Numbered from the stretch's first letter, positions 8,946 through 18,210 are shown. The stretch: 64,000 bases of DNA from Chitinophagales bacterium (GCA_017303475.1 JAFLBO010000001.1:646706-710705); one strand, 5' to 3'. Numbers and translations are program-made. Notes: generated from the letters alone by a model not told the origin.

Positions 8946-9040
8946 ATTGTTAGCACAGATGCTCAGGGGCTGCTACAGTTAGAGTCTCAATTTGAGTGAG
9001 ACTCTAACTGTAGCAGCCCCTGAGCATCTGTGCTAACAAT
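8946..9040. repeat. Perfect 44-bp inverted repeat with 7-base loop upstream of hemH
   Basis: Positions 8946-8989 and 8997-9040 are exact reverse complements around a 7-base loop. Outside the perfect stem, GTCTCAC at about 8933-8939 can pair with GTGAGAC at 9052-9058, so the palindrome continues imperfectly. It lies between the DUF6580 gene and hemH, both on the minus strand, with no T-run next to it. It fills most of the 220-base gap here. Confidence 0.85.
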
Positions 9041-9119
9041 AGCAACCAATAGTGAGACAGCCACTTGCCTGATTATTTCAGCTTATTTAAACCCTCAAAA
9101 CGCAAAATCGTTGTCAGGT

Positions 9120-9656
9120 TTATGCAATAATTTCCTGTTTGCGGGTCAACCAGGCATACGCTCCGAACAACAGTCCGGAGAATACCAGATCACCCATTAC
9201 GGTATTGCCAAAGAAAGGGATGCCGGCAGTGTAACAAGCCATCAGGCCTGAAAGGTTTTGAGCATACATGCCACTTTCAAGCCAGGTGCTGAAATTGGAT
9301 ACCAGGAAGAACACCATGGATCCGGACAAGCTTGCGCCAAGCACCCGAAGTACGGAAACCTTATTATGCAACCAGGCGCCACCTGTAACCATTACCAGGG
9401 CAAACGCCAGGTAAAGCCAGCCAGAGGTAATCCAAACAAACGAGCCCTGGTTAAATTCGGCATAGATCACGTTATTGATGAACAGGTCCGATATGAACAA
9501 GGATGCAAAAGGTACCAGCAACAAAAGATAATGGCGACCAAAATACGCAGCACCAAACAGCGCAATAGCTGCCAATGGCGTGAAATTGTGCGGGTGTGGC
9601 AGGAGTCGTGTAATGGTGGCCAGGGCAATGAGCGCTACGGCTATACGTTGATTCAT
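9120..9656 (-). CDS. DUF6580 family membrane protein
   Basis: A 178-residue integral membrane protein that starts MNQRIAVALIALATITRLLPHP and has the family signature RLLPHPHNFTPLAAIALFGAAYFG near its N-terminus. About five to six hydrophobic helices follow. Proteins of this family resemble substrate-binding membrane components of ECF-type transporters, but no substrate is known, so transport is inference only. A promoter-like TATCTTTG lies about 60 bases upstream of the ATG. Downstream, before hemH, is a large perfect hairpin. No cobalamin-type riboswitch could be recognised in the short upstream leader. Confidence 0.8.
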   Translation of the reverse strand: MNQRIAVALIALATITRLLPHPHNFTPLAAIALFGAAYFGRHYLLLLVPFASLFISDLFINNVIYAEFNQGSFVWITSGWLYLAFALVMVTGGAWLHNKVSVLRVLGASLSGSMVFFLVSNFSTWLESGMYAQNLSGLMACYTAGIPFFGNTVMGDLVFSGLLFGAYAWLTRKQEIIA

Positions 9657-9716
9657 AAACGTGGTAGTTCCTGAAAAAAAGTAGATGGGGTTCCCGGTTT
9701 ATAGTCCGATTGGGCA

Positions 9717-9724
9717 CAAAGATA
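9717..9724 (-). promoter_or_regulatory. Bacteroidota-type -7 element for the DUF6580 gene
   Basis: On the minus strand this reads TATCTTTG, an exact match to the TAnnTTTG element recognised by the Bacteroidota primary sigma factor. It lies about 60 bases before the ATG at 9656. No convincing -33 TTTG was found. Confidence 0.4.
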
Positions 9725-9821
9725 GAACGAACATGTCTCCCTGCGTGTCGTTTTTCCAAAAAACACTTCTGCAATTTTGCCTTGCTGTATCATTGCAGTC
9801 ATTTCCGGCCAAATTCCGGTT

Positions 9822-9829
9822 TATTTTTG
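9822..9829 (+). promoter_or_regulatory. Bacteroidota-type -7 element for the first M1 peptidase
   Basis: TATTTTTG matches TAnnTTTG and lies 20 bases before the ATG at 9850. This supports choosing 9850 over the longer open frame, which would begin upstream of the promoter. Confidence 0.45.
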
Positions 9830-9849
9830 TTCAATTCCAAGCATTCAAT

Positions 9850-11706
9850 ATGTTCCAAAAATTCTCACTTGTAATAGTCGCTATCCTTTGCCTAGCAGGA
9901 TCTGCTAATGGACAATATTGGCAACAACACGTTGATTATCAGATCAAAGCTGATATGGATGTCAGCAAACACCAGTACAAAGGCGAGATGCAGCTTACTT
10001 ACGTAAATAATAGTCCGGATACCCTGTACAAAGCCTACTGGCATTTGTATTTCAATGCATTCCAGCCTGGAAGTATGATGGATGTGCGTTCACGCAACAT
10101 TTCAGATCCGGATTCCCGTGTAGCCGATCGTATTTTCAAACTTAAGCCGGAAGAACAAGGCTGGATGAAAGTCAAAGCGCTTCAGCAAAATGGCAAACCG
10201 CTCAGCTTCCAGCACAACGAAACTATACTGGAAGTTACTCTGGCAGAACCCATTCTTCCAGGCGCTACCACTGTTTTTAATATGAGTTGGGATGCCCAGG
10301 TACCACTACAGGTGCGCAGGAATGGTCGCGACAGCAAAGAAGGGATTGACTACAGCATGGCACAATGGTACCCAAAACTGTGCGAATACGATCCACAGGG
10401 TTGGCATGCCAATCCCTATGTTGCCCGTGAGTTTTACGGGGTTTGGGGTGATTTCGACGTTACCATCAGCATCGACAAAAATTACGTAGTGGCTGCAGGT
10501 GGTTATTTACAAAACCCACAGGAAGTTGGTCACGGATACGAGGCGCCAGGCTCTGCCCTGAAACTCCCGGCCGGGAACAAGCTGATCTGGCACTTCAAAA
10601 CACCCAATGTGCATGATTTCTGCTGGGCTGCCGACCGCGATTACACACATACCTCTCTGGTGGCTGATGATGGTTCCATTATGCGCTTTTTTTGGCAAAA
10701 AGGCAAAGGGTATGACGATCAATGGGGCAAAATGCCGGGCATCATGAACCGCGCCAGAACCATCATGAACGAGCATTTCGGGAAATACCCATACCGCGAG
10801 TATTGCTTCATTCAGGGCGGCGACGGGGGCATGGAATACCCCTTGGCTACCCTCATCACCGGTAATCGCGGATTGAATTCTTTAGTTGGTGTGGCTGTAC
10901 ACGAACAATTGCACTCCTGGTATCAAATGATCCTGGGAAGCAATGAGAGCCTCTATGGCTGGATGGACGAAGGTTTTACCTCTTACGCCGAAGATCTGGT
11001 GATGAACGAACTGGCTAAAGAAGGTCTGTTACCTGGCAAGAAGCCGGAAGAAAATCCGTTTTCCGGGGCTATTTCAACCTATACAGCGCTGGCTACCAGC
11101 GGTGTCGAAGAGCCGCTGACAACCCATGCAGACCATTACCACACCAACTATGCCTACGGCATCGCCTCCTATGTAAAAGGCGCGGTATACCTGTTGCAAA
11201 TGGAGTATATCATTGGAAAACAGGCTTTTGACAAAGGTTTGCTGCGTTATTTCAACACCTGGAAATTCAAGCACCCGGATGCCAATGCTGTGACGCGCTG
11301 TTTTGAAATGGAAAGCGGCCTGGAACTGGACTGGTATAAAGAAGATTGGGTGAATACGTTGAACACTATTGACTACGCCGTGAAAAGCGTGGAAAAAGAA
11401 GACAGAAAAAACACCAAAGTGGTGATTGAACGCATTGGAAGAATGGCCATGCCGCTGGATATAGTGGTTACCTACACCAACGGAGAGCAGGAGATCTTTT
11501 ACGCTCCGCTGGAAGGTATGCGTGGCGAAAAACCTGCCGAGAATAAAACACCGCGTACTGTACTTCCGGATCATCGCTGGGTAGACCCTGTTTACGAATT
11601 TGAGATTCCGGAGAAAGTGAAAAAAGTGGCCCGTGTAGCTATTGATCCAAGCCATCGCATGGCCGATATCAATATGGAAAATAATGTCTGGGAAAAGAAG
11701 GATTAA
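9850..11706 (+). CDS. M1 family zinc metallopeptidase
   Basis: 618 residues from the ATG at 9850, giving a clean signal peptide (MFQKFSLVIVAILCLAGSANG). The zinc site is complete: HEQLH at residues 351-355 and the third ligand, the glutamate of WMDEGF at residue 374, giving the M1 spacing of 18 residues. The substrate-recognition motif corresponding to GxMEN is GGMEYP, upstream of the zinc site as expected. The N-terminal 200 residues form the saddle-like beta domain seen in M1 enzymes. No sorting domain is present at the C-terminus, so the enzyme is probably periplasmic. Substrate specificity cannot be read from sequence. A strong terminator hairpin follows at 11875-11913. Confidence 0.93.
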   Translation: MFQKFSLVIVAILCLAGSANGQYWQQHVDYQIKADMDVSKHQYKGEMQLTYVNNSPDTLYKAYWHLYFNAFQPGSMMDVRSRNISDPDSRVADRIFKLKPEEQGWMKVKALQQNGKPLSFQHNETILEVTLAEPILPGATTVFNMSWDAQVPLQVRRNGRDSKEGIDYSMAQWYPKLCEYDPQGWHANPYVAREFYGVWGDFDVTISIDKNYVVAAGGYLQNPQEVGHGYEAPGSALKLPAGNKLIWHFKTPNVHDFCWAADRDYTHTSLVADDGSIMRFFWQKGKGYDDQWGKMPGIMNRARTIMNEHFGKYPYREYCFIQGGDGGMEYPLATLITGNRGLNSLVGVAVHEQLHSWYQMILGSNESLYGWMDEGFTSYAEDLVMNELAKEGLLPGKKPEENPFSGAISTYTALATSGVEEPLTTHADHYHTNYAYGIASYVKGAVYLLQMEYIIGKQAFDKGLLRYFNTWKFKHPDANAVTRCFEMESGLELDWYKEDWVNTLNTIDYAVKSVEKEDRKNTKVVIERIGRMAMPLDIVVTYTNGEQEIFYAPLEGMRGEKPAENKTPRTVLPDHRWVDPVYEFEIPEKVKKVARVAIDPSHRMADINMENNVWEKKD

Positions 11707-11874
11707 TTCCAGATAAGTTTGGTTGGAGTTTTCCTTTCGTGTCCTTTGAAAAAAAAATTCACACACGTTAACACGGAAAAGAAACACAACAACAAAATTA
11801 ACTAGCAATTAATTCTGATTTTTCCATATTTTAATAGGAAAAGCAGGCGTATTATCAGAAAACCATCAGGTTAA

Positions 11875-11930
11875 CAACGGGTTCCCGGAATGCAGTTTCC
11901 AGGGAACCCGTTGCATTTTACGGTTTTTTA
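11875..11930 (+). terminator. Rho-independent terminator hairpin
   Basis: CAACGGGTTCCC (11875-11886) and GGGAACCCGTTG (11902-11913) are perfect complements around a 15-base loop, followed by CATTTTACGGTTTTTT. It ends the M1 peptidase transcript about 170 bases after its stop and lies just before the Rel gene. Confidence 0.75.
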
Positions 11931-11963
11931 TCCGATTTTTGCTCATCGTAGCAGATAAGCAGC

Positions 11964-14267
11964 ATGATGGTGCACGAAGATTCCATGGCTGGCGCCGGCC
12001 TGAACACAGGCGCAGGACAACAAGATGATCATGTGCTGGCAGCGCATGAAACACCTACTATACCCGGTGGGGAAGAGGATCGTGCGCTTATTTCCAGATC
12101 CTACCGGAATCTGTTAAAATCCATCAAAACGCCGCTTAATGCGGAAGACAGGGATAATATCCGGGCAGCTTTTGAGATGGCTGCTCAGGCCCACCAGACG
12201 CAAAGAAGAAAGTCCGGCGAACCCTACATTACGCACCCTATTGAGGTAGCGAGGATATGTGTAGAAGAGATTGGCCTGGGGCCAACTGCGGTCATTTGTG
12301 CTTTGTTGCACGATGTGGTAGAAGATACCGACATCAGTTTAAAGGAAATTCATGAGCAATTCGGAGATAAAATTGCCCGAATTGTGGATGGACTTACCAA
12401 ACTTGATGGCCTGCACGATTCCGAAAGTCCGCAAGCTGAAAACCTCTCCAAGGTATTAAAAGCCATGCTGTTCGACGTGCGGGTGGTACTGATCAAAATG
12501 GCCGACCGCCTGCATAATTTGCGCACCATCAAAAGTATGGCGCAGCACAAGCAGCTGAAAATTGCGGCCGAAACCTCCTTCATTTACACCCCCTTGGCGC
12601 ATCGTTTGGGGTTGTACAACATTAAAAACGAATTTCAGGATATCTGTTTCAAGATAACCCACCGCGAGGTTTACCATGAAATTGCCGCCAAACTATCCGA
12701 AACCAAACGCGCCCGGCAGTCTTACATTGATGAGTTCACCAGTCCATTGATCAAATCCCTGGAAGAGCATCAGATCCCGTTTGAAATTGTAGGACGGCCC
12801 AAGAGCATTTATTCCATTTACAACAAGATCAAAACCAAAAATGTCCCGTTTGAGGACATATACGATCTGTTTGCAGTGCGGATTATCCTGGATGTTAAGC
12901 CAGAACAGGAAAAAAGTGCCTGCTGGCAGGTTTATTCCATTGTAACAGATACGTATGCGCCCATTACCCAGCGAATAAAGGACTGGATTTCCATTCCTAA
13001 AGCCAATGGATATGAGTCGCTGCACGCCACTGTGGTTGGCCCGGGAGGGCGTTATGTGGAAGTACAGATCCGGTCCAAACGTATGGACGATATTGCGGAG
13101 CGTGGTTTTGCGGCGCACTGGAAATATAAGGGCATAGAAGGCACCAATACACGCGCCAATAACTACGAAAACTGGCTGGCTCAGGTGCGTGAATCGCTGG
13201 AAAACCAGGAGTCCGGCAGTGCCGTGGAGTTCCTGGCAGACTTTCAGAGCAACCTTTTTGCGGAGGAAGTCCATGTGTTTACACCTAAAGGGCAGATGAA
13301 AATTCTGCCGGATGGGGCTACCGCTTTGGATTTTGCTTTTAGCATCCACTCAGATGTAGGTTGCACCTGTAGGGTGGTACGCGTGAACAACAAGATTGTT
13401 CCTTTCACCTACAAACTGGAAAACGGGGATCAGATAGAGATCATTACCGATAAAAACCAGAAGCCCAGCGAAGACTGGCTTCAGTTTGTGGTAACTTCAA
13501 AGGCCAAAAACCGCATTCGTTCCGCCTTAAAGGAAGTAAAACGCGAGCAGGCAGCCTACGGAAAGGAAATCCTTGAGCGTAAACTCAATGCGCTCAAAGT
13601 TCCTGTTGAAGAAAACTGTGACAACCTGGCCAAATTCTATGGTTTCCCGAACCGAATGGAGTTCCTGAGTGCCATTTACCTGGAACAGGTTAACCTGCGT
13701 TTGATTTCCAAACGTTTCGCGGTGGACGGAAATTACCTGGTTGAAAAGCCTCAAACCACTGAACGGCTTCCAGGCAAACCTAAAAATCCGGTTCTCAACC
13801 CCAAAACGACCAATAAGCCGGAGGTTTACCTCAATGGTGAACCAGGCACTATGTACAAATACTCCTTTGCTACCTGCTGTAACCCTATGGCAGGCGATGA
13901 TATATTCGGATTTGTGCTGGTACAGGGCGGCGTGCGCATTCACCGGGCAACCTGCTCCAATGCCAACAACCTGTATGCCCAACATGCCCACCGAATTTTG
14001 AAGGCCGAATGGGGTAATATTGCCAAAACTGATTTTCTGGCAGACATTATCATTACTGGTATAGACATCGGTTCAGGAGTGATTAGTTCCCTGACCAATA
14101 CTTTGGCAGATATGGGCATTAACATCCGCTCCTTCTCCATTTCAGGTGAAGGCGGATACTTCGAAGGCCGTGTTTCCATGGTAGTAGCCAATACCGACCA
14201 TCTTCAGCAGGCCCTCCTGGCACTGAAAAAGTTTGACTGGGTGAATAGCGCTTCCCGAACGGAATAA
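11964..14267 (+). CDS. spoT: Bifunctional (p)ppGpp synthetase/hydrolase, Rel/SpoT family
   Basis: Long RSH enzyme of 767 residues that makes and degrades the stringent-response alarmone. Domains in order: a hydrophilic lead of about 40 residues; the HD hydrolase domain with THPIEVARI and the metal-binding HDVVEDTD, intact, so hydrolase activity is likely; the synthetase domain with EDIYDLFAVRI, the G-loop region WISIPKANGYESLHATV and YVEVQIRSKRMDD; a TGS domain (EVHVFTPKGQMKILPDGATALDFAFSIH, quoted in part: VFTPKG, DFAFSIH); a zinc-finger-like region FATCCNPM; and a C-terminal ACT domain. All catalytic motifs are present. The start could also be the second methionine; the first few residues are not conserved in the family. 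Confidence 0.96.
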   Translation: MMVHEDSMAGAGLNTGAGQQDDHVLAAHETPTIPGGEEDRALISRSYRNLLKSIKTPLNAEDRDNIRAAFEMAAQAHQTQRRKSGEPYITHPIEVARICVEEIGLGPTAVICALLHDVVEDTDISLKEIHEQFGDKIARIVDGLTKLDGLHDSESPQAENLSKVLKAMLFDVRVVLIKMADRLHNLRTIKSMAQHKQLKIAAETSFIYTPLAHRLGLYNIKNEFQDICFKITHREVYHEIAAKLSETKRARQSYIDEFTSPLIKSLEEHQIPFEIVGRPKSIYSIYNKIKTKNVPFEDIYDLFAVRIILDVKPEQEKSACWQVYSIVTDTYAPITQRIKDWISIPKANGYESLHATVVGPGGRYVEVQIRSKRMDDIAERGFAAHWKYKGIEGTNTRANNYENWLAQVRESLENQESGSAVEFLADFQSNLFAEEVHVFTPKGQMKILPDGATALDFAFSIHSDVGCTCRVVRVNNKIVPFTYKLENGDQIEIITDKNQKPSEDWLQFVVTSKAKNRIRSALKEVKREQAAYGKEILERKLNALKVPVEENCDNLAKFYGFPNRMEFLSAIYLEQVNLRLISKRFAVDGNYLVEKPQTTERLPGKPKNPVLNPKTTNKPEVYLNGEPGTMYKYSFATCCNPMAGDDIFGFVLVQGGVRIHRATCSNANNLYAQHAHRILKAEWGNIAKTDFLADIIITGIDIGSGVISSLTNTLADMGINIRSFSISGEGGYFEGRVSMVVANTDHLQQALLALKKFDWVNSASRTE

Positions 14268-14271
14268 AGAC

Positions 14272-15519
14272 TTAGAGGGCGGGTAAAACTGCCCCGCTTA
14301 CTTCACCAAATCCAATTTTAGCTCCGTTTTCACCAGCCCAGCCGCGTATGGTAAGGGTGTCTCCATCCTGTAAAAAGGTTCGGGTGCTGCCATCAGCCAT
14401 GTTGAGTGGATTTTTACCTCCCCAGGACAATTCCAATAAGGAGCCATAGCTATCCGGAGTTGGTCCACTGATGGTGCCGCTGGCCAGTAAGTCGCCCACC
14501 TGCACATTGCATCCGTTAACCGTATGATGGGCCAGTTGCTGGGCCATAGACCAGTACAGGTATTTAGTATTAGAACGACAGATCAGAGTTTCTTTGTCCT
14601 GACCCTGCGTTTTTACTGTAACTTCAAGAGCAATATCGCAGTTTTTAGCGCCTTTTGTTTTCAGGTATTCCAGAGGCGCCGGCGTTTGTTTAGGGCCTTT
14701 TACCCGGTGTGGTTTCAGAGCTTCCAGAGGCACAATCCAGGGAGAGATACTGGAACCGAAGTTTTTGCCCAAAAATGGTCCCAGTGGAACATATTCCCAA
14801 CGTTGAATATCGCGGGCGCTCCAGTCGTTGAACAACACCAGGCCGTAGATATACTCTTCAGCTTTTTCAACCGGAATTGGCTCCCCGAGCGCGCTTTCTT
14901 TGCCAATGACAAAAGCTACCTCCAGCTCAAAATCCAGCTGACGAGAGGCTGCATACACCGGAGTGTCTGGTGCACCGCCAGGAGGCAGAATCTGGCCTTT
15001 GGGGCGGCGGATGGGCGTGCCGGAAACAACAATGGAGGACGCCCGGCCGTGGTAACCTACCGGAATCCAGCGCCAGTTGGGCAACAGTGGGTTGTCGGGG
15101 CGAAACATTTTACCCACATTGGTAGCATGCTCAATGCTGCTGTAAAAATCCGTATAATTGGGTACCTGAATTGGCATCAGCATGGTTGCCTTGCCGCGCT
15201 CAACCAGAATATTAGATGCATTTTCCGGTTTCTGCGGGAGACTAAGCCAGTCCTGTACCTTTTTGCGCACCCGGTTGGTAACAGGTTTGCCAAGGGCAAT
15301 AAAGCCATTCAGGGTAGCTTGAGTGAATATTTTGACAAAGAATCTGCGTTTTCCGAACAGACCAGCCTCAGCTGCAGCTGCAAGGTCTACAATATGATTT
15401 CCAATGGCCATGCCGGCTCTTGGACGCTGGTCGCCGGTATGAAAGACACCAATGGGCAAATTGAAAAGAGAAAAATCAGAATCGGCCGGAATAGACAGCC
15501 AGGAATGTGTGGATGGCAT
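14272..15519 (-). CDS. fahA: Fumarylacetoacetase
   Basis: Last enzyme of tyrosine and homogentisate degradation, splitting fumarylacetoacetate into fumarate and acetoacetate. 415 residues, normal for the class. Recognisable parts are the N-terminal SH3-like domain starting FNLPIGVFHTGDQRPRAG, the LPNWRWIPVGYHGRASSIV stretch, the metal-binding acidic residues in DFELEVAFVIGKE, and LFNDWSARDIQRWEYVPLG. The C-terminus carries SYGSLLELSWGG and FLQDGDTLTIRGWA. The gene converges with the rel gene, the stops being only a few bases apart, and its start region is next to a YoaK-like gene on the other strand. No other tyrosine-degradation gene is in view. Confidence 0.95.
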   Translation of the reverse strand: MPSTHSWLSIPADSDFSLFNLPIGVFHTGDQRPRAGMAIGNHIVDLAAAAEAGLFGKRRFFVKIFTQATLNGFIALGKPVTNRVRKKVQDWLSLPQKPENASNILVERGKATMLMPIQVPNYTDFYSSIEHATNVGKMFRPDNPLLPNWRWIPVGYHGRASSIVVSGTPIRRPKGQILPPGGAPDTPVYAASRQLDFELEVAFVIGKESALGEPIPVEKAEEYIYGLVLFNDWSARDIQRWEYVPLGPFLGKNFGSSISPWIVPLEALKPHRVKGPKQTPAPLEYLKTKGAKNCDIALEVTVKTQGQDKETLICRSNTKYLYWSMAQQLAHHTVNGCNVQVGDLLASGTISGPTPDSYGSLLELSWGGKNPLNMADGSTRTFLQDGDTLTIRGWAGENGAKIGFGEVSGAVLPAL

Positions 15520-15664
15520 GACGAATGTTAGGGTAAGGGAGAAAAGGTCCCGAAAGCTGCAAAGTTCTTTATTTTACCGCTCCGGAAGTGCATTTCAACT
15601 GCCAAAATTGTGTCTAAATTTGCGCAACCGATTACAGCTCATCCCAATATTACACACCACACCA

Positions 15665-16408
15665 GTGAAAAAATCGCTTAAATCCGACATAATTGACACC
15701 ATTAAGACGCCTTTTTTAGGTCCTGACGGTGCAACGGTGCGCAAAAGGTCGTTCCGGAGTGTCATGTTGTACGCCATCAGTTATCCGTTCAGTACCGGCA
15801 TAGTTATTTACGCAGGTTTGATGACCTTCTCGATGGTGCTTACCAATATCACCGGATTTTTGCCAGAAATAGCGCGGGATCTCTACAAAGGTGAACTAAA
15901 TACTGCAGGATCCATTTTCACCTGGCTGTTTGCGTTTTTTCTGGGCGGTTTTTTTGCCGGATGGTGTACGGAACGGGAAAAGCTATTAAAGTGGAAGTTT
16001 TTGCATTTATTACCACTGCTTACTGTTGTTTGCTGTTACCTGACCGTGGGTTTTTCCGGAAAAAAATCCGACGCACTTAATCCGGTCCTTTTTCCGGCAA
16101 TGGTTTTGTTTACTGTAGGCGTTTTAAACGCCATGGTTAGTTTAACCACTTCTTCGTTAATCAAAGCGAGTCAAATGACCGGTATGGTGGTGGAACTGGG
16201 AGTAGATGTAGCTGAATTATTCCATTCAGAAGGCGAAAAACGTCGTCTAATACGTCGTGAAGCCTGGCTGCGCATTGTAGTGATGTGCAGTTTTATCGGC
16301 GGCGCCATGCTGAGCGTGGCCTTTTTCCCACAAATTGGCACCAAAGTATTTTTTGTCCCGGCCGGGATTATAGCAAGCGTAATGGTTTATGACGTGTGGA
16401 AACTCTAA
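15665..16408 (+). CDS. YoaK/DUF1275 family membrane protein
   Basis: 247 residues from a GTG at 15665, read as (V)KKSLKSDIIDTIKTP. The open frame extends much further upstream to 15452 but that portion overlaps the fumarylacetoacetase gene and is not plausible protein. About six hydrophobic helices are visible, including GIVIYAGLMTFSMVLTNITG, the TWLFAFFLGGFFAGWC stretch and a GVLNAMVSLTTSSLIKASQM motif resembling the GxQNAxxxxxxG pattern of DUF1275 proteins. The function of this family is unknown. A gap of 21 bases separates it from the acyltransferase-like gene downstream, so the two may form an operon. Confidence 0.75.
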   Translation: MKKSLKSDIIDTIKTPFLGPDGATVRKRSFRSVMLYAISYPFSTGIVIYAGLMTFSMVLTNITGFLPEIARDLYKGELNTAGSIFTWLFAFFLGGFFAGWCTEREKLLKWKFLHLLPLLTVVCCYLTVGFSGKKSDALNPVLFPAMVLFTVGVLNAMVSLTTSSLIKASQMTGMVVELGVDVAELFHSEGEKRRLIRREAWLRIVVMCSFIGGAMLSVAFFPQIGTKVFFVPAGIIASVMVYDVWKL

Positions 16409-16429
16409 GAGCATCAACACAGCACTATC

Positions 16430-17245
16430 ATGGAGGATACCTTTAACAGCGACTGGCGCATACTCACTGCGGCAATTTATCAGAAGCCCAGAGATTCCAA
16501 GATTTTGGGATCTATAGAGCTGGATGTAACTGAATTAGAGCAGTTTATCCAGGAAAAAAGGCAAAAAAAGTTAAAAATAACCCTCACACATGTGATGCTT
16601 TTGTTGCTCGCCAGAGGTATTCATCAAGATGTTCTGCCGCTGAATTGTTATGTGCGAAGAGGTCGGCTAGTACCCAGAAAATCTGTAGATGTGTCGGTAA
16701 CAGTCATGGGCCCGAACGGAGAATTGTCCACTGTGAAAGTAACCGGAGCCGAGCACCTTACGTTGAATGCCCTGGCAGAGGTAATGCAACAGGAGGTTCT
16801 GCGCGCCCGCAAAGGCAAGGCTGAACACGTAAAAAAAGCTCGAAGCCTGCCATCCATGTTGCCTTGGCCATTGCGGCAATGGGTGGTAAATCTGGTGCGC
16901 TGGATTACCATAGATCTGAGTATTCCGCTCCCGTTTCTGGGACTGCATCCAGACAGTTTCGGCACCTTCGTTTTATCGAATATCGGGAGTATTGGCCTGG
17001 ATGTGGGCTACCCTGCCCTTGCCCCTTTTTCCAATGTAGCGATGGTGGTTACGCAAGGCAGCATAACAAGTAAACCAGCCGTACATGAGGGTCAAATTGC
17101 CATACGAAGAATGCTGACCGTGAGTGCTGCTGTGGATCATCGTGTGGTGGATGCCGGTCATATGGGCAAGTTGTTCAACTCCTTGCGCAAACAATTAAAA
17201 CATCCGGAATGGCTGGACCGCACACCTGAATACACCTCAGGTTAA
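16430..17245 (+). CDS. 2-oxoacid dehydrogenase E2-like acyltransferase domain protein
   Basis: A 271-residue protein resembling the catalytic trimer-forming domain of dihydrolipoamide acyltransferases (and chloramphenicol acetyltransferase). The C-terminal motif DHRVVDAGH keeps the catalytic histidine and aspartate of the HHxxxDG signature, and GTFVLSNIGSIGLDVGYP resembles the E2 segment with the conserved serine/asparagine. It has no lipoyl domain and no peripheral-subunit-binding domain, so it is unlikely to be a core subunit of a normal dehydrogenase complex. Probably a free-standing acyltransferase; the substrate is unknown. It ends overlapping the convergent prenyltransferase gene by 9 bases. 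Confidence 0.7.
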   Translation: MEDTFNSDWRILTAAIYQKPRDSKILGSIELDVTELEQFIQEKRQKKLKITLTHVMLLLLARGIHQDVLPLNCYVRRGRLVPRKSVDVSVTVMGPNGELSTVKVTGAEHLTLNALAEVMQQEVLRARKGKAEHVKKARSLPSMLPWPLRQWVVNLVRWITIDLSIPLPFLGLHPDSFGTFVLSNIGSIGLDVGYPALAPFSNVAMVVTQGSITSKPAVHEGQIAIRRMLTVSAAVDHRVVDAGHMGKLFNSLRKQLKHPEWLDRTPEYTSG

Positions 17246-18100
17246 CAAATCCACCACCACAAAACTGCCAAAAAGCAGGCTTGCAATGCCATTGGTAGTA
17301 AAAAATGCGAGGTTCACCCGACTCAAGTCGTTTGGTTTAACCAAAAAATGCTGATAGGCCAGCAATACCAGGAAAACGCCTGTTCCAGTCCAGAGCAGCC
17401 AACCTGTTTGTGGAGCTGCACTTACCAGATGTCTGGCTGCCAGCACCATGAACAAGGCCGTTCCCAGGTGCATCCACTCCGAAATGCGCAGTGCGCCTCT
17501 TTTTCCGAAGAAAGAAGGCATGGAATACAATTGCTGCGAGCGATCAAAGTCTTCATCCTGAAGCGCATAAATCACGTCAAATCCTGCCACCCACAACAAT
17601 ACTGCGCCACTGTACAGCACAGGAATCCAGTCGAAATGGCCGGTAACTGCCAGATACGCTCCAACCGGCGCCAGGCTCAGGCCTAATCCCAGCACTACAT
17701 GACAAAGCCATGTGAAACGTTTGGTGTAAGAATAACCCAGCACCACCAGCAATGCAACAGGCGAAAGCCAAAAGCACAGTGGATTAATGAACCAGGTACA
17801 TAGAATAAACAGCACACAATTAAGGATTACGAAGGCCAGGGCAGCATTGGGAGAGATTACACCTGCAGGGATTTCCCGGACTTTGGTGCGTGGATTTGCT
17901 GCATCGATATCTCGATCCAGCCATCTGTTGAAAGCCATGGCTGCACTCCTGGCAAAAACCATACATAATACCACCAGCAAAAACTTTTGCCAGCTGATGG
18001 AGCCACCTGCAACACTTGTTCCGACAAAAAAACCAACCATGGCAAAAGGCATGGCAAATATGGTGTGACTGAATTTTACCAGAGAAAGGTAGTTTTTCAT
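17237..18100 (-). CDS. ubiA: UbiA-family polyprenyltransferase (menaquinone pathway likely)
   Basis: 287 residues from the ATG at 18100 (MKNYLSLVKFSHTIFAMPFA), chosen because the longer frame to 18181 adds a lead unlike the family. Two aspartate-rich motifs define UbiA enzymes: FNRWLDRDIDAANPRT with the following REIPAG, and DVIYALQDEDFDR. Eight to nine transmembrane helices are expected. It transfers an isoprenoid chain to an aromatic acid in the inner membrane. Because Bacteroidota respire with menaquinone, it may be the UbiA homologue of the futalosine pathway (MqnP) rather than a ubiquinone enzyme; sequence alone cannot separate these here. A near-consensus CATCTTTG lies just upstream of the start. 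Confidence 0.88.
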   Translation of the reverse strand: MKNYLSLVKFSHTIFAMPFAMVGFFVGTSVAGGSISWQKFLLVVLCMVFARSAAMAFNRWLDRDIDAANPRTKVREIPAGVISPNAALAFVILNCVLFILCTWFINPLCFWLSPVALLVVLGYSYTKRFTWLCHVVLGLGLSLAPVGAYLAVTGHFDWIPVLYSGAVLLWVAGFDVIYALQDEDFDRSQQLYSMPSFFGKRGALRISEWMHLGTALFMVLAARHLVSAAPQTGWLLWTGTGVFLVLLAYQHFLVKPNDLSRVNLAFFTTNGIASLLFGSFVVVDLLT

Positions 18101-18210
18101 AGTGGGCAAAGATGCGGCAGGAGACGGAAATCTACCTTGATTTGTACGAGAAAATAAGCGGTTCATCCAAGATTCAGGCAAGTGTGAACCTTCGTGCTGT
18201 GAAACATTTT

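Noticed and set aside
9657..9716. Possible cobalamin riboswitch upstream of the DUF6580 gene
   Set aside because: The leader is about 60 bases, too short, and no conserved riboswitch core was seen.
11074..11808. Long minus-strand ORF of 244 codons rich in Phe and His
   Set aside because: Antisense shadow of the M1 peptidase gene; composition is typical of such shadows.
14524..15531. Long plus-strand ORF of 335 codons
   Set aside because: It is the antisense shadow of fumarylacetoacetase, which has full family motifs.
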